The translations under genes and the position numbers were made by a program. Of a stretch of 14,869 nucleotides of DNA, positions 7,033 through 14,569 are shown piece by piece. The stretch comes from Chloroflexota bacterium (GTDB lineage Bacteria > Chloroflexota > Anaerolineae > B4-G1 > SLSP01): the NCBI GenBank assembly GCA_022707725.1, contig JAKJAB010000056.1, positions 1 through 14,869 of the forward strand. The letters run 5' to 3'. The number at the start of each line of letters is the position of its first letter. Position 1 is the stretch's first letter. The notes under the pieces were generated by a model, which worked only from the letters and a program-made list of their open reading frames with translations, was not told the DNA's origin and searched no databases.

Positions 7033-8439
7033 ATGTCAATCACTGAAGCAGATCGTATCGAACGCGACGCTATGGGCGAAGTCCGCGTCCCGGCCTGGGC
7101 GTTGTGGGGCGCGCAGACGCAACGCGCCGTCGAGAATTTCACCATCTCCGAGCAGCGGTTTGGCCGCCGGTTCATCGCCGCCCTGGGGCAGGTGAAATAC
7201 GCCTGTGCGCGCGCCAACATAGACCTGGAGCGCCTCGATCCGCGCCTGGGCGCGGCTATCGTGCAAGCGTGCGACGAGGTCAGCGCCGGCGACCTGGACG
7301 CGCACTTCCCCATCGATGTGTTCCAGACCGGCTCCGGCACATCGACCAACATGAACGCCAACGAGGTCATCGCCAACCGCGCTATCCAACGGCTCGGCGG
7401 CGCAGTGGGCAGCAAGTCGCCGGTCCACCCCAACGACCACGTCAACATGAGCCAGTCCAGCAACGACGTGATCCCCACCGTGATCCACGTGGCGGCGACG
7501 CTGGCGCTGCGCGACGATCTGCTGCCGGCGTTGACGCATTTGCGCGCGGCGTTGGCAGACAAAGCCGTCGCCTTCGACGCCATCGTCAAGACCGGGCGCA
7601 CCCATTTGCAGGACGCGACCCCCATCCGCCTGGGGCAGGTTTTCGGGGGATACGCAGCGCAGATCGGGCAGGCGATGTCCCGCGCGCAACGCGCGATGGA
7701 AGCGCTCCGTGAGCTTCCATTGGGCGGCACGGCTGTCGGCACCGGCATCAACTGTCCGGCAGATTTTGCGGAACGCGCCATTGCTCATCTCAACACGGTG
7801 TTAGGGACGGATTTCGTCGAAGCGCACAACCACGTGGAGGCCAACGCCGCCCGCGACGCGCTGGTCGAAGCCTCCGGCGCGCTCAAAACGATCGCCGTGA
7901 GCCTGCACAAAGTCGCCAACGACATCCGCTGGCTGGCTTCAGGCCCGCGCAACGGTTTGGGAGAACTGCGCTTGCCGGCCGTGCAACCCGGCTCGTCGAT
8001 CATGCCGGGCAAGGTCAACCCGGTGATTCCAGAAGCCGTGATCATGGCCTGTGCGCAAGCCATCGGCCACGATGCGACGATCACACTCGGTGGGCTGGGC
8101 GGCTACTTCGAACTGAACCTGATGATGCCGCTTATCGCGCACAATATCCTCACTGCCATCGCGCTGCTGGCGAACGCGGCGCGCATCTTCACCGACCGTT
8201 GTGTCGCCGGCCTCGAGGCCGACGCCGACCGCTGCCGCGAAACCGTCGAGCGCAACCTGGCCCTGGCGACGGCGCTGGCGCCCGCGCTCGGCTACGACAA
8301 AGCCGCCGAGATCGCCAAAGAAGCGCAGTCCACCGGGAAAACCGTCCGCGAGATCGCCGAGGCGTGGGACGTGCTGCCTACCGAGGCGCTTGCCGCCTTG
8401 CTCGACCCCTATCGGATGACCGAACCGAACAATGAATGA
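7033..8439 (+). CDS. fumC: Class II fumarate hydratase
   Basis: This enzyme interconverts fumarate and malate in the TCA cycle and needs no iron-sulfur cluster. The 468-residue length is typical. The motif QTGSGTSTNMNANEV and the loop GRTHLQDATPIRLGQ separate it from aspartase, which has QGGAGTS and a different loop. HPNDHVNMSQSSND and the superfamily signature GSSIMPGKVNP (residues 320-330) are intact. Met replaces the Arg or Lys often found in VN(R/K)SQSSND, a variation I believe occurs in some fumarases. The start ATG 7033 has AGGAG (7018-7022) ten bases upstream. pfkA follows after 37 bases on the same strand, so the two are probably co-transcribed. Confidence 0.96.
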   Translation: MSITEADRIERDAMGEVRVPAWALWGAQTQRAVENFTISEQRFGRRFIAALGQVKYACARANIDLERLDPRLGAAIVQACDEVSAGDLDAHFPIDVFQTGSGTSTNMNANEVIANRAIQRLGGAVGSKSPVHPNDHVNMSQSSNDVIPTVIHVAATLALRDDLLPALTHLRAALADKAVAFDAIVKTGRTHLQDATPIRLGQVFGGYAAQIGQAMSRAQRAMEALRELPLGGTAVGTGINCPADFAERAIAHLNTVLGTDFVEAHNHVEANAARDALVEASGALKTIAVSLHKVANDIRWLASGPRNGLGELRLPAVQPGSSIMPGKVNPVIPEAVIMACAQAIGHDATITLGGLGGYFELNLMMPLIAHNILTAIALLANAARIFTDRCVAGLEADADRCRETVERNLALATALAPALGYDKAAEIAKEAQSTGKTVREIAEAWDVLPTEALAALLDPYRMTEPNNE

Positions 8440-8476
8440 TAATTAAGGCGATCTGACTATTCCAGGAGGCTAATCT

Positions 8477-9448
8477 ATGCGCAAAATTGCTGTTTTGACG
8501 AGTGGTGGGGACGGTCCGGCGCTCAACGCTTGTATTCGCGCGGTCACGCGCGAAGCGCTTCATCACGGGGCGAAGGTCTATGCTGCGCGCTGCGGCTACA
8601 GGGGCTTGATCAACGGCGAGATCGACGAATTGACCAGCCGGGACGTCGGCGGCATCTCAAATCGCGGGGGGACGTTCCTGGGAACGGCGCGTTGCCCTGA
8701 GTTCGAAGAAGTCCGTGTGCGCCGTACGGCTCTCCGTCAGATGAACCAGGCCGGTATCGAAGGGCTGGTGGTGATTGGCGGCAACGGTTCGTTGACGGGC
8801 GCTCTGGCTCTGCACGAAATGGGCTTCCCTACCTTCGGCGTCCCCGCTTCAATCGACAACGACATCAACGGCACAGACATGGCCGTCGGTGTGGATACGG
8901 CGCTGAACACAATTCTGGACGCCATCGACCGCATTAAGGATACGGCGGCCTCGCACCAACGCGCTTTCCTGGTCGAGGTGATGGGGCGCGAGTGTGGGTA
9001 TCTGGCCCTGGCAAGCGGCATCGCTGGGGGCGCGGAGCTGATTTTGATCCCGGAACACGAAGGGCCGTCGATGGAGACCATTGCCGACACCATCGTCGAA
9101 GCCTATACGCGGGGTAAAGCGCACTGCATCCTGGTGATTGCAGAGGGATGGAAACCTGGAACCCGCGCCGTGGCAGATTACCTCAACGCGCGTAAAGACG
9201 AGCTTGGTTTTGACGTGCGGGTGACGGTGCTGGGCCACGTACAGCGCGGGGGACGGCCTTCCGCATACGACCGCCTCCTGGCGACGCGTATGGGAGCGTA
9301 CGCCGCCGACCATTTGATCGACGGTGAGAGCGGCCAGATGGCGGCTATGCGCGGCAACGTGTTGGAATCCTTTCCCCTCGCAGAAGCTGTGAAAGTGATA
9401 AAACCGTTGAACCTGGCGCTGCTGGGGCTGACTGAAGTGATGGACTGA
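8477..9448 (+). CDS. pfkA: 6-phosphofructokinase, ATP type predicted
   Basis: This enzyme phosphorylates fructose 6-phosphate to fructose 1,6-bisphosphate. It has 323 residues and aligns with E. coli PfkA without gaps through the first 129 positions. The start ATG 8477 follows AGGAGG (8464-8469) by seven bases. The nucleotide loop TSGGDGP and the catalytic loop SIDNDING (Asp127, Asp129) are present. Gly104 and Ala124 argue for ATP rather than pyrophosphate, since PPi enzymes carry Asp104 and Lys124. Residue 103 is Asn where E. coli has the Mg-associated Asp. Of the E. coli effector-site arginines, 21 and 25 are kept but 54 is Ser, so allosteric control may differ. It lies 37 bases after fumC. 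Confidence 0.94.
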   Translation: MRKIAVLTSGGDGPALNACIRAVTREALHHGAKVYAARCGYRGLINGEIDELTSRDVGGISNRGGTFLGTARCPEFEEVRVRRTALRQMNQAGIEGLVVIGGNGSLTGALALHEMGFPTFGVPASIDNDINGTDMAVGVDTALNTILDAIDRIKDTAASHQRAFLVEVMGRECGYLALASGIAGGAELILIPEHEGPSMETIADTIVEAYTRGKAHCILVIAEGWKPGTRAVADYLNARKDELGFDVRVTVLGHVQRGGRPSAYDRLLATRMGAYAADHLIDGESGQMAAMRGNVLESFPLAEAVKVIKPLNLALLGLTEVMD

Positions 9449-9479
9449 TTCCCGGTTGCGTGGAACCAGCCCATAATTT

Positions 9480-10487
9480 TCAGGTGGCGCGCCCTACGAG
9501 CTGTTCGGTCAATGCGTAGAGCGCAGCTTGCGCTTCGCCGGTTCCGGCGGAACGGTTCAGCGCCGCAAGCGCAGCTCGATAGTGTGCGAGGGCCTGCGCG
9601 CGGGTGTATTCCTGGCTGCCCGCGGCTTCCAGCAGGGCTAATCCCTCGTCCACGTGCGCGTCGTCGAGCGGAACGTCGCTGCTCGCGAGCGTGCGGAACG
9701 CCACGCTGTGCGCCATCCCGTGGAGGATAGGCAACGTTTTCTTGCGATTGCGCAGATCGGCCCCCACTGACTTACCCGTCTGCGCCGGGTTGCCCCAAAG
9801 TCCGAGCAAATCATCCTGCATTTGAAAGGCCACACCGAGTTCGGCGCCGAATTCGCGTAACGCCGCAAGCTGCGTCTCTGCCGCGCCGGCGAGCATCCCG
9901 CCAAGTTCGCAGGTCAGACCGAGCAACGCCGCTGTTTTCCCCCGAACCATCGTCAGATAGGTAGGCTCGTCAACCTCGGCTTGGGACTCAAAGGAAAGAT
10001 CGAGATGCTGTCCTTCGGTGAGGTGCAGGATCGTATCGGTGTACAGGTTGACAGCGCGCAAGATCGTCTCCGGCGGCGTCCCCGTTGTTCGTAAGTTGAA
10101 CAGGTTGCGGTACGCGAGTGCGAAGAGCGCATCGCCGGCATTGATAGCCTGCGGTTCGCCCCACACCGCCCACAGCGTTGGTCGTCCACGGCGGGTGTGG
10201 TCGCGGTCTTCGATGTCGTCGTGGATGAGCGTGAAGTTGTGCAGCAGTTCGATGGCTGCCGCCGCCGGGAGCGCCTGTTGCCAATCGCCGCCCTGGGCTT
10301 CGCAGGTCAGAAGCAAGAAAATGGGACGCAGGCGTTTGCCGGCTTTCTCCGCGACCGGTCGGAACGCCGTATCCGCCCAGCCGAGATGATAGCGCAGCAT
10401 CCCATAGAGCGCTGCGGGTTCTGTAGCCGGGATAGCCTGACGCATAGCGGCTTCGAGCGCCGGCAAGTAACGGGACAAAGGGTCCAT
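9480..10487 (-). CDS. Polyprenyl diphosphate synthase (trans, short- or medium-chain)
   Basis: This enzyme condenses isopentenyl diphosphate with an allylic diphosphate to make prenyl chains. The product has 335 residues. The first Asp-rich motif is DDIED (90-94), followed by the RRGRPT segment. GKRLRP (50-55) binds IPP diphosphate. The second Asp-rich motif is DDLLG (225-229), with Gly in place of the last canonical Asp, followed by WGNPAQTGKSVGADLRNRKK. That variant is, to my knowledge, common among related actinobacterial and chloroflexal enzymes. ATG 10487 is chosen because GGAGG (10499-10495) lies seven bases upstream; an ATG at 10493 is only one base from it. The gene lies 44 bases behind fni in the same operon. 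The chain length made cannot be told from sequence alone. Confidence 0.93.
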   Translation of the reverse strand: MDPLSRYLPALEAAMRQAIPATEPAALYGMLRYHLGWADTAFRPVAEKAGKRLRPIFLLLTCEAQGGDWQQALPAAAAIELLHNFTLIHDDIEDRDHTRRGRPTLWAVWGEPQAINAGDALFALAYRNLFNLRTTGTPPETILRAVNLYTDTILHLTEGQHLDLSFESQAEVDEPTYLTMVRGKTAALLGLTCELGGMLAGAAETQLAALREFGAELGVAFQMQDDLLGLWGNPAQTGKSVGADLRNRKKTLPILHGMAHSVAFRTLASSDVPLDDAHVDEGLALLEAAGSQEYTRAQALAHYRAALAALNRSAGTGEAQAALYALTEQLVGRAT

Positions 10488-10499
10488 AATCATACCTCC

Positions 10500-10510
10500 A
10501 ATGCTGGATG
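10500..10510 (-). repeat. Remnant of the leader heptamer family
   Basis: The 11 bases catccagcatt (minus strand) are identical to 1803-1813 in front of the glycyl radical enzyme. Here they lie directly against the GGAGG of the prenyl synthase gene. A single 11-base match could be chance, but the shared position relative to the SD is notable. Confidence 0.45.
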
Positions 10511-10531
10511 AAAGGCTAGTAGATTGCAAGA

Positions 10532-11575
10532 CTACTGTACCGCGCTTAACGCGGTCTGTTTAAGGCGCGCTACAGTCGGCGCGCCGGCTGCAAACATCGC
10601 GATGGTCAATTGACGGCGCATAATTTCGATCCGCTCATAAAGGACGTGCGGCGCTGCCGTCAGCGATTCCGTGGCCGCGTGAAGCAGCGTGGCTGCCATC
10701 GAGGTGACGTCTGCTCCGAGGGCCAAAGACTTGGCGATGTCCACACCTGTGCGCAACCCGCCGCTGGCGATAAGCGGAATGTCCGGCGCGACCCGCCGCG
10801 CCTCCTGGATGGCTTGCGCTGTGGGGATCCCCCAGTCGCGGAATGCTGCGGCGACCTCGCGTTGCCCCGTATCCTGGGCGCGGTGCATTTCAACCTGGCT
10901 CCACGAAGTGCCCCCAGCCCCCGCCACGTCCAGCGCCGCCACGCCCGCCTCAACGAGCATAGTCGCGGCCCGCGCCGACAATCCCCACCCCACCTCTTTG
11001 ACGATGACCGGTACTTCGAGCGCGCGGCACACGGCGGCGATTCGCTGCACGATCTCCTTAAAACGTGTATCCCCTTCGGGTTGTAGGGCTTCTTGCAGGG
11101 GATTGAGGTGCAAGAAAAGGCCATCGGCTTCGACGAGATCGACAAGGCGGCGACATTCATCCGGGCCGTACCCGTAGTTAAGTTGCACCGCGCCGAGATT
11201 CGCCAGCAGCAGAATATCCGGCGCATAACGGCGTACCTGAAAGGTCACCAGAGCTTGTGAGTCTTCCAACGCCGCGCGCATCGATCCCAAGCCCATGCCG
11301 ATTCCTATAGCTTGCGCAACTTCGGCGAGCATGCGGTTGATGTTACCCGTCATTGGGGTACCGCCGGTCATCGACGCGATCAGTACCGGGAAGGCCAAGT
11401 GGTGGTTAAGGAAGTGGGTCGAGGTGTCTATATCGTCGAGGTCACATTCTGGCAATGCCTGGTGGGTAAACCGGTAGCGTTCCAAACCGGTCGTCACCTG
11501 GTCGAAAGACACGTCTTCTTCCAGGTTGATACGGATATGCTCGTCCTTGCGGGCGCCGGTTTGTGGATTGGTCAT
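10532..11575 (-). CDS. fni: Type 2 isopentenyl-diphosphate delta-isomerase
   Basis: This FMN- and NAD(P)H-dependent enzyme interconverts IPP and DMAPP, supplying the starter for prenyl chain synthesis. It is unrelated to the type 1 (Nudix-like) isomerase. The 347 residues include the N-terminal RKDEHI motif, ASMTGGT, a PLQEALQPEGD loop, VKEVGWGLS, the DVAGAGGTSW glycine loop and the FMN phosphate motif ASGGLRTGVDIAKSLALGAD. ATG 11575 is chosen because GAGGA (11587-11583) lies seven bases upstream; a further in-frame start at 11623 would lie above the predicted promoter and has no such site. It is divergent from acpP and leads the operon with the prenyl synthase. Presence of this gene does not tell whether the mevalonate or MEP route feeds it. 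Confidence 0.96.
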   Translation of the reverse strand: MTNPQTGARKDEHIRINLEEDVSFDQVTTGLERYRFTHQALPECDLDDIDTSTHFLNHHLAFPVLIASMTGGTPMTGNINRMLAEVAQAIGIGMGLGSMRAALEDSQALVTFQVRRYAPDILLLANLGAVQLNYGYGPDECRRLVDLVEADGLFLHLNPLQEALQPEGDTRFKEIVQRIAAVCRALEVPVIVKEVGWGLSARAATMLVEAGVAALDVAGAGGTSWSQVEMHRAQDTGQREVAAAFRDWGIPTAQAIQEARRVAPDIPLIASGGLRTGVDIAKSLALGADVTSMAATLLHAATESLTAAPHVLYERIEIMRRQLTIAMFAAGAPTVARLKQTALSAVQ

Positions 11576-11602
11576 CGTGTTATCCTCGTTTGGCTCGACG
11601 CC

Positions 11603-11630
11603 ACTATACTGTAAAAGCGCCATTGCGCAA
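11603..11630 (-). promoter_or_regulatory. Possible fni promoter
   Basis: On the minus strand, TTGCGC (11630-11625) and TATAGT (11608-11603) are separated by 16 bases, placing a start about 20 bases before the fni ATG. Confidence 0.42.
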
Positions 11631-11639
11631 TCGGCATTC

Positions 11640-11667
11640 TTGACTTTTGCCCTGCAGTGTATAAAAT
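11640..11667 (+). promoter_or_regulatory. Probable acpP promoter
   Basis: TTGACT (11640-11645) and TAAAAT (11662-11667) are separated by 16 bases, in the gap divergent from fni and about 65 bases before acpP. Confidence 0.55.
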
Positions 11668-11731
11668 ACAGCCAAGGGTTGAAATAAGCGCATCTATACC
11701 ATTATGCCACAATTCTAAGGAGGTAAGTTCG

Positions 11732-11977
11732 ATGAGTGATGTGTTTGATCGCGTGAAGAACATTATTGTTGAGATTCTGGCCACTGAGCCAGATAAGGTG
11801 ACGCCAGACGCAAGCTTCCGGGATGATCTGGGGGCAGATTCTCTGGATCTGGTGGAACTGATCATGGCTTTCGAAGATGAATTCGGTGGACGCATTTCGG
11901 ATGACGATGCGCGCGGCATCACCACCGTACAAGCGGCGGTCGATTACGTTGAGAAGCGGATGTCCTCCGGGCAATAA
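11732..11977 (+). CDS. acpP: Acyl carrier protein
   Basis: This small acidic protein carries growing acyl chains on a 4'-phosphopantetheine arm in fatty acid synthesis. It has 81 residues, the usual size. The attachment motif GADSLDLVEL gives Ser37 as the modified residue, and the following helix FEDEFG is typical. The start ATG 11732 follows a full AAGGAGGT (11717-11724) by seven bases; an upstream ATG at 11657 in the same frame lies too close to the promoter and would add an unconserved tail. No fab genes are adjacent: fni is divergent on one side and a phosphoesterase lies on the other. A strong terminator ends the transcript. GC is visibly lower than in the metabolic genes to the left. 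Confidence 0.96.
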   Translation: MSDVFDRVKNIIVEILATEPDKVTPDASFRDDLGADSLDLVELIMAFEDEFGGRISDDDARGITTVQAAVDYVEKRMSSGQ

Positions 11978-11998
11978 TCCCTCTCTTGCATTTTCGTG

Positions 11999-12025
11999 AA
12001 GGCCACCGGAAGACGGTGGCCTTTT
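11999..12025 (+). terminator. Intrinsic terminator of acpP
   Basis: A perfect 10-bp stem, aaggccaccg (11999-12008) with cggtggcctt (12014-12023), has a five-base loop and a T tract to 12025. It stops three bases short of the next gene's start codon. Confidence 0.85.
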
Positions 12026-12028
12026 GAT

Positions 12029-12607
12029 ATGCGGATCGGTTTACTCGCAGACACGCACATTCCCTATCGCGCGGCGGCCATTCCCGATCCGGTGTTGGAC
12101 GCGCTGCGGGGCGTCGATCTGATCCTGCATGCCGGTGACGTCGATGAACCCTGGGCGTTGGATGCGTTGCGCGAACTCGCGCCGGTGTACGCCGTGCGTG
12201 GCAATTACCACCTCTTCGACGGTTCTTCCGGCGGCGCATCGTTGCCGGAAACGATTGAACTCGAAGTTGCCGGTTTCCATATCGGCGTCATCCACGGACA
12301 TCGCATGGGACTGGCGACCTGGTTTTGGAAATTCTACCTGCTGGTGGAGAATATGCGCGGGCATTGGGTGACGCCGGCATTCGATCACGCCTTAGCGCGC
12401 GCGTTGTTGCGTCGCTTCCCCCAGGCCGACATCATTGTTTTTGGACATACACATCGCTTCTATCAAGCCTATTGGGGCAAGACGCTGCTGATCAACCCCG
12501 GCGCAGCGCTGCGCACAGCATACTTCGATGCTCCCCACACGCCCTCGTTAGCTCATCTGATCCTCGAACCTGGCCGGCCCCCAGAAGTCCACAAAATCCA
12601 AATCTGA
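12029..12607 (+). CDS. YfcE/MJ0936-type metallophosphoesterase
   Basis: A 192-residue calcineurin-like phosphodiesterase of the small YfcE class. The metal-ligand motifs are in order: ADTH (Asp8, His10), HAGD (Asp37), RGNYH (Asn59), HGH and GHTH. The usual YfcE form of the third motif is GNCD, so His61 in place of Asp is a small deviation. The physiological substrate of this family is mostly unknown; members act on model phosphodiesters. ATG 12029 puts the first metal motif at residue 8, as expected. There is no Shine-Dalgarno site, because the acpP terminator occupies that position. A GTG at 11996 in the same frame would make 11 extra residues from the hairpin and also lacks an SD. Confidence 0.88.
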   Translation: MRIGLLADTHIPYRAAAIPDPVLDALRGVDLILHAGDVDEPWALDALRELAPVYAVRGNYHLFDGSSGGASLPETIELEVAGFHIGVIHGHRMGLATWFWKFYLLVENMRGHWVTPAFDHALARALLRRFPQADIIVFGHTHRFYQAYWGKTLLINPGAALRTAYFDAPHTPSLAHLILEPGRPPEVHKIQI

Positions 12608-12612
12608 CAAAA

Positions 12613-12640
12613 CCTGACAGGGTTCCTGGACCCTGTCAGG
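12613..12640. repeat. Palindromic hairpin after the phosphoesterase gene
   Basis: A perfect 11-bp inverted repeat, cctgacagggt (12613-12623) and accctgtcagg (12630-12640), has a six-base loop. No T tract follows on either strand, so it is not a classic intrinsic terminator. It could be a REP-like dispersed palindrome or serve as a processing or stability hairpin. Confidence 0.75.
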
Positions 12641-12693
12641 CCGAGATCGTGTTAGTATACGGTTGAAAAAGAGAGGAATTTATAACAAAATCC

Positions 12694-12722
12694 TTGACGT
12701 GAGGGGGTAGCTGTGATATAAT
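12694..12722 (+). promoter_or_regulatory. Near-consensus housekeeping promoter for DUF177-rpoD
   Basis: TTGACG (12694-12699), a 17-base spacer and TATAAT (12717-12722) with the extended -10 TGA directly before it. This is the best sigma-70-type promoter in the window and suggests high constitutive expression. Confidence 0.8.
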
Positions 12723-12757
12723 TGCACTATTGACGGGACAATGGAGGAACCCGTGCG

Positions 12758-13261
12758 ATGATAAAGGTCAACCTTTTTGCACTCATCCATGCCAAGCCCG
12801 GCGCTCGCGAACCAATCGTTCTGGACACAGACAGTGTCATCGTGGATGATCTGAATCTAGGCTGCCTCAAAGGTACACTTCACTTCACGCGTGTTGCCTA
12901 TGGGATTCTGGTTGAAGGATCACTCGATGCCCAGGTTAAAACTGAGTGTACCCGCTGTTTGACGCCTTTTTACCAACCTGTCGTTATCGAGTTAGAGGAC
13001 ACCATCAGCCTCCCTGGAGCAGATTTAACCCCAGAACGTCCTGTCCGTGCCGCTGAGGATGGTTGGATCGATTTGTCTCCGCTTATCCGCGAAAATGCCT
13101 GGGTTGCCGTACCCGTCAAGCCAATTTGCTCACCAGATTGTCAGGGAATTTGCCCGGACTGCGGCGGCAACATCAACTTGGGTGAGTGTACGTGCGACAA
13201 AACCTCTCCCATTGACCCGCGTTGGGGCGCATTACAAGTACTGTTAGAAACAACCGGATAA
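12758..13261 (+). CDS. DUF177 / YceD family protein
   Basis: A 167-residue protein of the DUF177 (YceD) family, which is linked to 23S rRNA accumulation and ribosome biogenesis in other bacteria and in plastids. It shows the family's cysteine layout: Cys64-x2-Cys67 in CTRCL, then Cys124, Cys128, Cys132 and Cys135 in CSPDCQGICPDCG, and Cys144 and Cys146 in CTC. It closes with DPRWGALQVLLE. The cysteines are likely to bind metal. GGAGGA (12743-12748) lies nine bases before ATG 12758. In many bacteria this gene is followed directly by rpmF (ribosomal protein L32); here rpoD follows after 91 bases, and no rpmF fits in the gap. Confidence 0.9.
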   Translation: MIKVNLFALIHAKPGAREPIVLDTDSVIVDDLNLGCLKGTLHFTRVAYGILVEGSLDAQVKTECTRCLTPFYQPVVIELEDTISLPGADLTPERPVRAAEDGWIDLSPLIRENAWVAVPVKPICSPDCQGICPDCGGNINLGECTCDKTSPIDPRWGALQVLLETTG

Positions 13262-13317
13262 TCCTTAGGTTATCTGGAAAACGGACATCTGTTTAGGATG
13301 GCTCCGTTAGAAACAAC
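13243..13317 (+). repeat. Short direct repeat around the DUF177 stop
   Basis: The 12-mer gttagaaacaac occurs at 13243-13254, in the last DUF177 codons, and again at 13306-13317, in the gap before rpoD. The two copies are 63 bases apart. Confidence 0.6.
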
Positions 13318-13352
13318 TTGGGTTATACATTTAGCAGAACTCAAGGAGGCCT

Positions 13353-14528
13353 ATGGACATTGTCAATGAATTATTGGAAAAGGCTGAATCTCAGGGGTAT
13401 CTGGCAATAGAGGACGTTTTGGACTCCCTGAGAACGGTAGAAGAAGATGGCCCGCTGGATACCGTCTTGGGGGAGTTACGACAGGCGGGCGTTGAGGTTG
13501 AGACGGCTGACGATGACGAGGATGTAGATGAGGTCGACGACCTGGAGCCTTCGCTGGATGACATCGTCAATGAGGAAGCCGAGGTATGGGATGATGAGAT
13601 GTATGACCTCGATGGGATCGGAGTCGACGACACGGTAGCGCTTTATCTGCGGGAGATGGCGCGCGTCCCCCTGCTCACGAACGAAGAAGAAGTCACCATC
13701 GCTAAGAAGATCGAACATGGCCGAGAGGCCAAGCGCCTGCTGCAAAACAATGGTCATCATACAGTGGACGAGCGGGCTTGCCTTGAGTCCGTACTGCATG
13801 AGGGTGTCGATGCCCGCGATCACCTGATCCGCGCCAATACCCGCCTTGTTGTGAGTATCGCTAAAAAATACATCGGGCGCGGCGTCCCGTTCCTGGACTT
13901 GATCCAGGAGGGCAATCTGGGGTTGATGAAAGCCGTTGAAAAGTTCGAATACCAACGCGGCTATCGCTTCAGCACCTACGCGACGTGGTGGATTCGGCAG
14001 ACCATCACCCGCGCGATTGCGGATCAGGGTCGCACCATCCGCGTGCCGGTCCACATGAGCGATCGCATCCGCCGGTTGTACCGCCGCGCGCAGGAGATCG
14101 AGCAGGAACGCGGCACCCGTCCTACGCCGGAGGAACTGGCGGAGGAAATGGGGCTGGAACCGCGCAAGGTACAATGGATGATGCGCGTTTCCTGGCAACC
14201 GTTGAGTCTGGAGCGCCCTGTGGGCGAGGACGACGATAGCGAATTGAGCAACTTCATCGAAGACGACCGCACCCTGACCCCGCCGGATACGACCTATCAG
14301 GGTATGTTGCGCGACCGGATCGAGGAAGTCCTGACCACGCTCAGCCCACGCGAAGTGCGCATCTTGCGGATGCGTTTCGGATTATCTAACGGGAAGAGCT
14401 ATACCCTGGAAGAGGTTGGGCAGAAGTTCGGCCTCACCCGCGAGCGTATTCGCCAAATCGAAGGCCAGGCGTTGCGTCGCCTGCGCCATCCGAGCCGCAG
14501 CCGTGATTTGAAGGACTATTTACGATGA
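13353..14528 (+). CDS. rpoD: Primary RNA polymerase sigma factor (sigma-70, RpoD/SigA)
   Basis: The housekeeping sigma factor, which directs RNA polymerase to -10/-35 promoters. It has 391 residues, a short form like many SigA proteins. The N-terminus has a region 1.1-like helix pair and then a very acidic stretch (about 50-90). Region 1.2 begins near DDTVALYLREM. Region 2 is complete: FLDLIQEGNLGLMKAVEKFEY and FSTYATWWIRQTITRAI, followed by region 3.0 at RTIRVPVHM. The region 3.2 finger PVGEDDDSELSNFIEDD is present, and region 4.2 has EEVGQKFGLTRERIRQIE. AAGGAGG (13343-13349) lies three bases before ATG 13353. It shares a transcript with DUF177 from a promoter that matches its own predicted specificity, so self-regulation is plausible. 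Confidence 0.96.
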   Translation: MDIVNELLEKAESQGYLAIEDVLDSLRTVEEDGPLDTVLGELRQAGVEVETADDDEDVDEVDDLEPSLDDIVNEEAEVWDDEMYDLDGIGVDDTVALYLREMARVPLLTNEEEVTIAKKIEHGREAKRLLQNNGHHTVDERACLESVLHEGVDARDHLIRANTRLVVSIAKKYIGRGVPFLDLIQEGNLGLMKAVEKFEYQRGYRFSTYATWWIRQTITRAIADQGRTIRVPVHMSDRIRRLYRRAQEIEQERGTRPTPEELAEEMGLEPRKVQWMMRVSWQPLSLERPVGEDDDSELSNFIEDDRTLTPPDTTYQGMLRDRIEEVLTTLSPREVRILRMRFGLSNGKSYTLEEVGQKFGLTRERIRQIEGQALRRLRHPSRSRDLKDYLR

Positions 14529-14569
14529 CTTTTTGTGTTTTTAGTGTGATGATGATGCGTTGCGCGCCG

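Noticed and set aside
9449..9479. Bidirectional terminator between the convergent pfkA and prenyl synthase genes
   Set aside because: Only a four-pair ggtt/aacc stem is visible in 31 bases.
11657..11731. Longer acpP product from ATG 11657
   Set aside because: It starts at the predicted promoter -10, has no SD, and adds a tail not seen in acyl carrier proteins; 11732 has a full AAGGAGGT.
13262..13352. A hidden rpmF gene between DUF177 and rpoD
   Set aside because: The 91-base gap is too short for the roughly 60-residue L32 and no matching frame is present.
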